Origin: Trileptium ribeirensis
Lineage: Eukaryota > Nematoda > Enoplea > Enoplida > Thoracostomopsidae
Direction: 5' to 3'
NCBI GenBank assembly: GCA_030248225.1
Contig: JASANE010029463.1
Span: forward strand, 1-64,000
DNA: 64,000 nucleotides
Both the position numbers and the translations under genes were made by a program. Position 1 is the stretch's first letter, and every line of letters begins with the position of its first letter. Below, one piece after another: positions 58,299 through 64,000 of the stretch. The notes beneath the pieces were generated by a model that saw nothing but the letters and a program-made list of their open reading frames with translations, made no database searches and was not told the DNA's origin.

Positions 58299-58419
58299 TG
58301 TTCAAGGATATCAAATGAGCTCAAATGGGTACATCTAAGCGCCGGTGATTTACTTCGCGCCGAACAAGCACGTCAAGGTTCGGAATTTGGAGCTATGATT
58401 GCAAAACACATCAGAGAAG
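58299..58419 (+). CDS. CMPK1: UMP-CMP kinase, exon 2
   Basis: 121 bases after an acceptor TTTTTATCTTACAG. In phase with exon 1 it encodes C-x-R-I (matching the residues after the P-loop), then VHLSAGDLLRAEQARQGSEF and IAKHIREG. HLSAGDLLR is the nucleoside monophosphate binding segment of UMP-CMP kinases, and the helix ending in IREG precedes the next family block. The exon ends in phase 1 at GAAG before GTTTGTTG. Later exons (the DGFPR block and lid) were looked for up to 64000 and not found. Confidence 0.88.
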
Positions 58420-58518
58420 GTTTGTTGTTATTATGCAACTAGGAACAGTACACGTGTTACACTTACGAATGTAAAGTAACCCATATGACCATACTTTCCT
58501 GGCGCATCTAAAGTACAG

Positions 58519-58593
58519 GTGATTTACTTCGCCCCGAACAAGCACGTCAAGGTTCGGAATTTGGAGCTATGATTGCAAAACACATCAGAGAAC
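58519..58593 (+). pseudogene. Duplicated part of kinase exon 2
   Basis: A ~177-bp tandem duplication (units about 58331-58507 and 58508-58684) repeats most of exon 2 plus following intron. The second copy lacks the original acceptor but has TACAG before GT GAT TTA and keeps a GT after GAAC. It would be a 75-base, phase 1-1 exon encoding DLLRPEQARQGSEFGAMIA and flanking residues without a stop. It may be an unused relic. Confidence 0.6.
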
Positions 58594-58699
58594 GTTTGTT
58601 GTTATTTTGCAACTAGGAACGGTACATGTGTTATATTTACGAATGTATAGTAACGCATATGACCATACTTTTCTGGCTTCTCGAACGTGGGGCTGGAGA

Positions 58700-59810
58700 A
58701 GGTTTGGCATTTCTCAGTGCCCTCTGGCAAAAACACATGACCCGGTTGGGGCCCCTAGCAATATTGTTAGCTTTCGCCGGTATAAACATTCTTTGTTGAC
58801 ATGAAAAATGACGAAATTTTTACAAATTCTGACAGAAGTCCCAAACTCCTCGTTCTCTGGCTTTTTCAGAAGACACTATATAATTGTAATGATGTAGTTT
58901 AAATGAAGCCTTAGAGATAGGCTTTTGGCCCTAACACGTCCTGTGTAGCTGTTTTGCGAAATTCCAATGCTCGGTTAAATTTGGTTCATTTTACGGAAAA
59001 ATTATCGAGAGATAAACTATTTTTTGTTTGAGTTAGTTTTACTGGAACTAAAGTCGTTCCTGTCAAACAAAAAATTTTTGCGCGGATATAGTGGGTCAAG
59101 TTTAAGAAGGAATTTTCATTTTAAAAGGTTAAAAACTGGTGAACTACTCTCCTGCTAAATATGGCCTATTTTTTGCACTTTGGGCTGTTATTGTTAATTT
59201 TCGCTACGTGCTGTTTTTGAATGAATATATATCTCGAGGGCCACGAAAAAATTCAAGAATTCGAGACGGGAAGTTTTCGTATTTGTGTCATGGCGACGCT
59301 AAAAGAGTTTTGTTGGGATATTTCAAACATTACGGGAGGGGATACATTTTAAAAATGGTATCTTCTGCGATTAGTACACATCTCTAACAATTTTAAGTCA
59401 CAAATGCTTTAGCTAGATGGTTGTCATTTATTATTTTTAACGGTTTCTGGGTCATTACTATGAGCCAGTTGACCCATAATTGATCTTTTAACATCAAAAT
59501 AAGTTTGTACGTTGCTCATGTGTGTATTGACAATACTGGCTTTCGGGGTGCTCAGAATTACCATCCGCAACCATATATTTTCAGCTTAGAAAGTGTTTAT
59601 GATTTTTATAAGCGAAATAGTTGTTGCTATACAGTTTCGGCAATCTAATGACTTTGTGAGCACTACTTAGACTACTTACGTACGTGCGTACCTTCTTATA
59701 CCGTTAAATTTTGACGAGTTTTGTTTCTGAGGGCCTAAAAGATCGATTTTCCGTACCTGGTTCTCGCAAACGGTGATTTGCCTGCCCGCCTATTTTGACT
59801 TTAGTTTGCC
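58700..59810. other. Intron sequence, nothing recognised
   Basis: No exon, gene or clear repeat was identified here. Confidence 0.45.
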
Positions 59811-59821
59811 ACTAACCATCG

Positions 59822-61770
59822 TCAGACAATACGCTCCACCGAACGCCGGAATTCATCACGCTGCTGAGCAATTGATTTAACGTGGGACAGCCAGCCCTGC
59901 TTCCAATGCCATGCGTTGCATCGAATTCTTGACTTAACCAACGGCACATCTACATCGTTGAAAAGGCGTCGAGTCCATGTTTTCTTTACACCGACCGTAA
60001 ATCGTTTCCGACCGTTAACTTGACAACAGAACACGATGAGGTGTTCTAATTGGGCGCCGTTCTAGCCACATGACCAAACCATGTGAGTCTTCTCTTCATG
60101 AACTGACTAGCAGTTTCTGAGATGCAAAGCGTGCTCGAACTTCTGAATTCGTTACTCTGTCCAGATAGGATATACCAAGGATTCTTCGCATGCGTCGGTG
60201 TTCGAAAACTTCAAGTCGTCGTTCTTTCTTAATGCGTGAGTAACCTTAAGGTGACCCCGCCAACCATCCTATTCTGTCATTACCGATATCGAATCGCAAA
60301 CCGTTGTTACGGAAAACAGGCTTAATTTCATTCGGTTTTTCACTAACCGAAAATTGGCAAAACCAAACCAAGTGCCAGAAATTATGGAACAGAATTTTGG
60401 CGATTTAAGTTTGCAGAAATTCTGTTCCCTAATGTATTATCATTCAAATTTGGATTATACAGTGTTCGCGAACAAATTTAATGCAAAAGAGACGTCACAA
60501 TCAAATTGACAAATTTTCGTTCTCAAGCATTCGGGTAATTTTACTTCAATTTTCGCGAACACAAAATGGATAGATTTCAATCGCGAGGGCTGTGTTCGCG
60601 AACAGCTTTACGTCGAATTCCAATCGCCAAAAAGCGTTTCGTAACAAATTTTATCCAAAAATACAAAATAGGATGGTTGCCGGGGTCATTTTAAGTTTAG
60701 TCGCGCATAACTGGTCATGCTTCGCAGGAATATATTAACACAGGTCTTACACTTGCCATATATACCCGCCTCTTCGTCTTCATGGTCACTATTCGCTTGT
60801 TCCATAGGTGATTTAGCGAACGCATTGCAGCAGTTGCCTTTGCTGTGCGGGCTGACACATCCACCAATGACAGTCCCATAGCATCTACTTCGCGCCCTAA
60901 GTATTTCAAGCTGTACACCTGTTCCAGCAAAGCGCCATTTAACGTAACCATAACATTATACCGTCTCCAGCACAGCGCATCACTTAATCTTCTTGGCACT
61001 GATAACAAGACCAACTCTGTCAGCATTTTCAACAATTTTATCAAGCATGCTTTGCAGTGCAGTAGCAGATTCAGCTAACAAGGCGATATCGTCTGCGAAC
61101 GTTAGATCTTGTATTCTGGTACCGTCTCCAATGTCAATTCTATTGATATAACTTATGGACGAGTTGATTACATAGTCAATAATGAGGTTGAACAAGATCG
61201 GGGAGGCTATAGCACCTTGTCGAACTCTGGTGGAAACTTCAAATGGTCGACTGAACTTGTTGCTAACTCTGACAGCACATAATGTTTTGCTGTATATAGC
61301 TTCCAGTACACTGACTAGCTTAGATGACACAACACTTTTTTCATTAGCCACATTGATCGTCTGTCGACTGAGTCGAAAGCAGCCGTAAAATCGGACTTTT
61401 AAAGGTAGATCGAGCAAACTAATTCCTTGATAGTTTGCACAGTCCCACATGTCACCTTTTTTAAAAAGCTGCAGAACTATGGCAGTATCTCATCCTGTTG
61501 GTATTTTCTCTTCGGTACAGCATTGTTGGATAATTTCGGCTAGCGCCGTAGACCAGCTTCACCACAGCATTTCCAACACTCAAGACGGATTCCATCTTCT
61601 CCTGTTCCCTTGTTTGGTTTCATTTTCTTCACAGCTTCCCGGACTTCATTTAAGGTTGGATCACTAGAGTTCATGTCCAAGCTGGCCTAGGCCAGCATTT
61701 GACAACGGATTTGCGGGATTTGGGCGGTTCAGCAGACTGTTGAAGTGATCAGACCAACGTCCTAATTTGG
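59822..61770 (-). pseudogene. RTE-like LINE reverse transcriptase remnant (antisense)
   Basis: Minus-strand blocks in order: RWSDHFNSLLNRPNPANP (61700-61755), KKMKPNKGTGEDGIRLE (61580-61640), NYQGISLLDLPLK, the VRQGAIASPILFNLIIDYVI block and the catalytic LTFADDIALLAES (61030-61450), VYSLKYLGREVDAMGLS and RVYMASVRPVLIYSCEA (60715-60960), then, after an interruption, RRLEVFEHRRMRRILGIS, YLDRVTNSEVRARF, RLTWFGHVAR and a C-terminal QQRDEFRRSVE (59822-60235). The gene is complete in outline but broken by shifts, stops and a MITE. Confidence 0.85.
60228..60712 (+). repeat. MITE-like repeat, copy 2, inserted in the LINE
   Basis: The left end (60230-60278: GCGTGAGTAACCTTAAGGTG, then ACCCCGCCAACCATCC) and right end (60662-60711: GGATGGTTGCCGGGGTCA then TTTTAAGTTTAGTCGCGCAT) form long terminal inverted repeats. 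The interior matches copy 1 and carries GACGTCA and TTCGCGAACAC. It separates the RT block ending LIYSCEA from the block beginning RRLEVFEH, so it inserted into the LINE. Confidence 0.75.
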
Positions 61771-61959
61771 AAAACGGTGCTTAGGTCCATTAAATAGTAA
61801 AATTTACTCAAATTGGGCATAAATGAGTGTGAGCACTATTTCGAATATCTACGTATATTATGTCAAACTGATCTCCAGCTAATGTCATACTCCAGTGCAA
61901 ACATTATGTTTTGGCTTATGTTAGTTGTTGGCCAACCCCTTTTTGTCGAACCCTTATCC

Positions 61960-63520
61960 GCATTTATAAATGCAATTTCATTAAATTCTGAGCGACTGAA
62001 GCGAAGATATCTTACTAGCCGTGACAGTGGTAAAATTTGACAATGTCCGTTACGCCCGAGTAAACTTATTTTGTAATTTCGTATAAAGTTGTCAAGGAAC
62101 TTTTTTGGTTAAATGAAACCCGCTGTAAAACGTTTCGCGAACACAGTGCTTTGCTACTGACATCGGACCATTTGTCGTTTGCCGAAATTGGGTTGAAACT
62201 TTTGAAGTCTAAAATTTGTCGCATTTCAGTTAAGCGGGTTTTGTTCGCGAACATCAAGAGCTTGGTTTTGTTCTCGAACATCAAGACTTTAACTACAGGG
62301 CCGATTTGGTTGTGACGTCACTATTGCTTTAAATTTATTCGAGATCATTGAATAATCTTATGTTCGCTTGATAGGCATTAAGGAACACAATCTGTGCAAA
62401 TTGAAAATCGCCAAAATTCTGTTCGAGCACAAGATATAATTTCTGGCACCTGGATTTGATTTGCCTAATTTCGATTGCGGAAAACCAATTAAAATTCAGC
62501 ACTTTTTCCATAACAAGGGTTTGCGATTGCATATCTGTTATTACAAAATAGGATGCTTGGTGGGATCGCCTAAAATGATTTGACGCATTATTGGTTTTTT
62601 AGGGTAACCCACATAGCTCAACTTTGGCTAAGCCGAATGATTAACGCGATAATTCATTTGAAAACTTGAAATCTAAATTTTTTCCTTTAGTTAAGCGTTA
62701 AAACCCATTTTCACATCTTCCCCCGAAAAGTGTGCCAAAAACTCTCGGGTCGGATTCCCAACGTGCCCAAAAATTATATTATTTATTGTAACTACATTAT
62801 ACAACTGATATAGAGATCTCAATGAAATTGAGCTCATGTTGTAGACCAACGAAGCCTTTATAAGATTGTATATAATTTTTTGCCACGTTGTTCTCTTAGG
62901 ATGCAAGCTTTTGTCAAAACAAGTTTTAAAATGGTTCGATAAGAACAAAATACACGAAAATGGGAAAATGGCAGTATGTCCACGACTCGAGATATGTGGT
63001 TTAATTGCGTACAGCAAATCAACTTTTATGTATCCGCGAATGGTGTGATGCTATTGTGATTATTTACGCTGCCGGGTTGGGTCAAAATGGTTTTTCAATA
63101 GGCCCAAGTGACCCAACACATACACGAAAATGGTAACTTCTGCGCAACAGTTCTTGCTATATGGGTGTTTTTGGTCCCATTCTTTAGAGAAATTTATTCT
63201 TTATGTAGCTGCATGTCATTATTTACGCTACAGGATTTGGTCAAAAAGGTTTTTCGGAAGGCCCAAAACGAAATACAGAAAAATATAGTATCGCCGTAAC
63301 TTCTATATAGGTGTTTTATTAGATCAATTCATTCTCTATGTAGCTGCAAATGGGTGCTGCTATTGTCATTATTTACGCTGCAGGATTGGGTCAACAAGGG
63401 TTTATAACAATGGGACCCAAAATGCATGAAAATGGTAATATCTTAGTAACCGCTCCAGCTATATGTGTGTTTTAGGTCTTATTTTATAGAGTAATTTTAC
63501 AAAGTAATTGGCCTGTTTTG
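61960..63520 (+). repeat. Repeat block with ~155-bp tandem units, split by a MITE
   Basis: 61985-62050 and 62585-62700 together align with 47815-48000. 'atttacgctgcaggattgggtcaa' recurs near 63064, 63224 and 63373 with shared following text (AAGGTTTTTC, GGGACCCAAAA, AAAATGGTAA). It is related to the block at 47700-48720. No gene. Confidence 0.65.
62051..62590 (-). repeat. MITE-like repeat, copy 3, inserted in the tandem-repeat block
   Basis: Opposite orientation to copies 1 and 2: GACGTCA (62313), TTCGCGAACA (62124 and 62240), CAGAATTTTG-like and AGGAACACAATCTGTGCA (62380-62400), and an end CAAAATAGGATGCTTGGTGG (62546). The left end CCCGAGTAAACTTA matches the family terminus. It interrupts the alignment of this region with 47815-48000. 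Confidence 0.65.
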
Positions 63521-63691
63521 TAATTTAATGGTCAATATAGTTATGTACATCTCTCTGAGTTACATATTCAACAAGCACTCTGAATTCACTATCTTGACGA
63601 TAAAGCAAGGTACTAGATTACAGTCCGTATATACTCTTGGTTTTGCAACTGTAGCTAGCCAAATAGCACTCACTTATTACTGGCCTGTCCA

Positions 63692-64000
63692 CAGTGGGGG
63701 GCCCCCACTTTCCAAATCCCCCATGTTCGTGAGATTTTCCTCATGTCCGTCCCCCCCACTCGGCCGAAACCCCCCATGTTCAACTAATTCCAAAAATTTT
63801 TATGTCTGAAAATTTATGTTCTTTGTTTACAAATTGTTTTTTAAACATTAATTACCACTATTTATAATGCTAAAATATTGTTTTTTTAGCTTGAAAGTAC
63901 GTTCACAGTAGTAAAAATGCATGAAGATATGGAAATATTTTGTATTTTTAAGCAAAATTTATCCCCCCACTTTAAAATTTCCCCCGAGAATGAACATGCC
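63692..64000 (+). mobile_element. Possible hAT-type element end
   Basis: CAGTGGGGGGCCCCCACTTT at 63692 has the CAGTGG-type start common at hAT termini and a near-palindromic G/C run. Similar C-rich phrases recur at 63740-63775 and 63962-63985. Too little of it lies in the window to show a transposase or a partner end. Confidence 0.35.

Noticed and set aside
59139..59387. 82-codon frame that might be a further kinase exon
   Set aside because: No match to the DGFPR, lid or other family blocks, and no suitable splice phase could be argued.
1..64000. Bacterial or phage origin, CRISPR arrays, operons, rRNA or tRNA genes
   Set aside because: Split kinase gene with GT-AG introns, LINEs and Gypsy element show a eukaryotic genome. 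No regularly spaced short repeats with unique spacers and no rRNA or tRNA sequence were recognised.

Overview
The window reads as nuclear DNA of an intron-bearing animal, probably an invertebrate. The only recognisable host gene is a UMP-CMP kinase split by GT-AG introns. Everything else supportable is transposable elements and repeats: a Ty3/Gypsy-type LTR element, CR1/L2-like and RTE-like LINE remnants, hAT remnants, MITEs and tandem repeats. A flatworm or other lophotrochozoan is possible but cannot be shown from this sequence.

Left half (1-31314): one family of very large LTR retroelement in alternating orientation. Copy C (minus strand, 16460-31309, about 14.85 kb) is structurally complete. 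It has two LTRs beginning TGTTGG and ending CCGACA, a 5-bp target duplication GGCTT, a tRNA-type primer site, a polypurine tract, gag-protease, pol and a third reading frame (ORF3) between pol and the 3' LTR. Pol ends in a PHD finger. Copy A (minus, 1-6919) and copy B (plus, 7056-13509) are 3' halves only (ORF3 plus 3' LTR), and their ORF3 is open for more than 900 codons. Copy C carries an ORF3 with its centre deleted and a homopolymer insert. A and B are head to head, and B and C are tail to tail around a 2.95-kb palindrome (13510-16459). The base order next to the B LTR is the reverse complement of the C target duplication, so B and C look like two arms of one inverted duplication.

Middle (31315-49777): repeat-rich, gene-poor DNA. 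It holds diverged direct and tandem repeats (31700-35200), a MITE, purine-rich stretches and broken CR1/L2-like LINE pieces on both strands (38770-46000). One 216-codon open frame of unknown nature lies at 43204-43854, and a ~170-bp tandem repeat at 48100-48720.

Right part (49778-64000): UMP-CMP kinase exon 1 (49778-49840), an 8.5-kb intron holding a dead antisense hAT transposase, two inverted-repeat structures and a ~335-bp tandem repeat, then exon 2 (58299-58419). A 25-codon, phase-compatible duplicate of exon 2 follows. Beyond it lie an antisense RTE-like LINE interrupted by a MITE, a tandem-repeat block interrupted by another MITE, and a possible hAT end near 63692. The remaining kinase exons were not found in the window.

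The most noteworthy system is the retroelement: gag-protease and pol overlap in a -1 arrangement, the integrase carries a predicted chromatin-reader domain, and ORF3 encodes a conserved protein I do not recognise, with a possible DxE exonuclease-like segment upstream.
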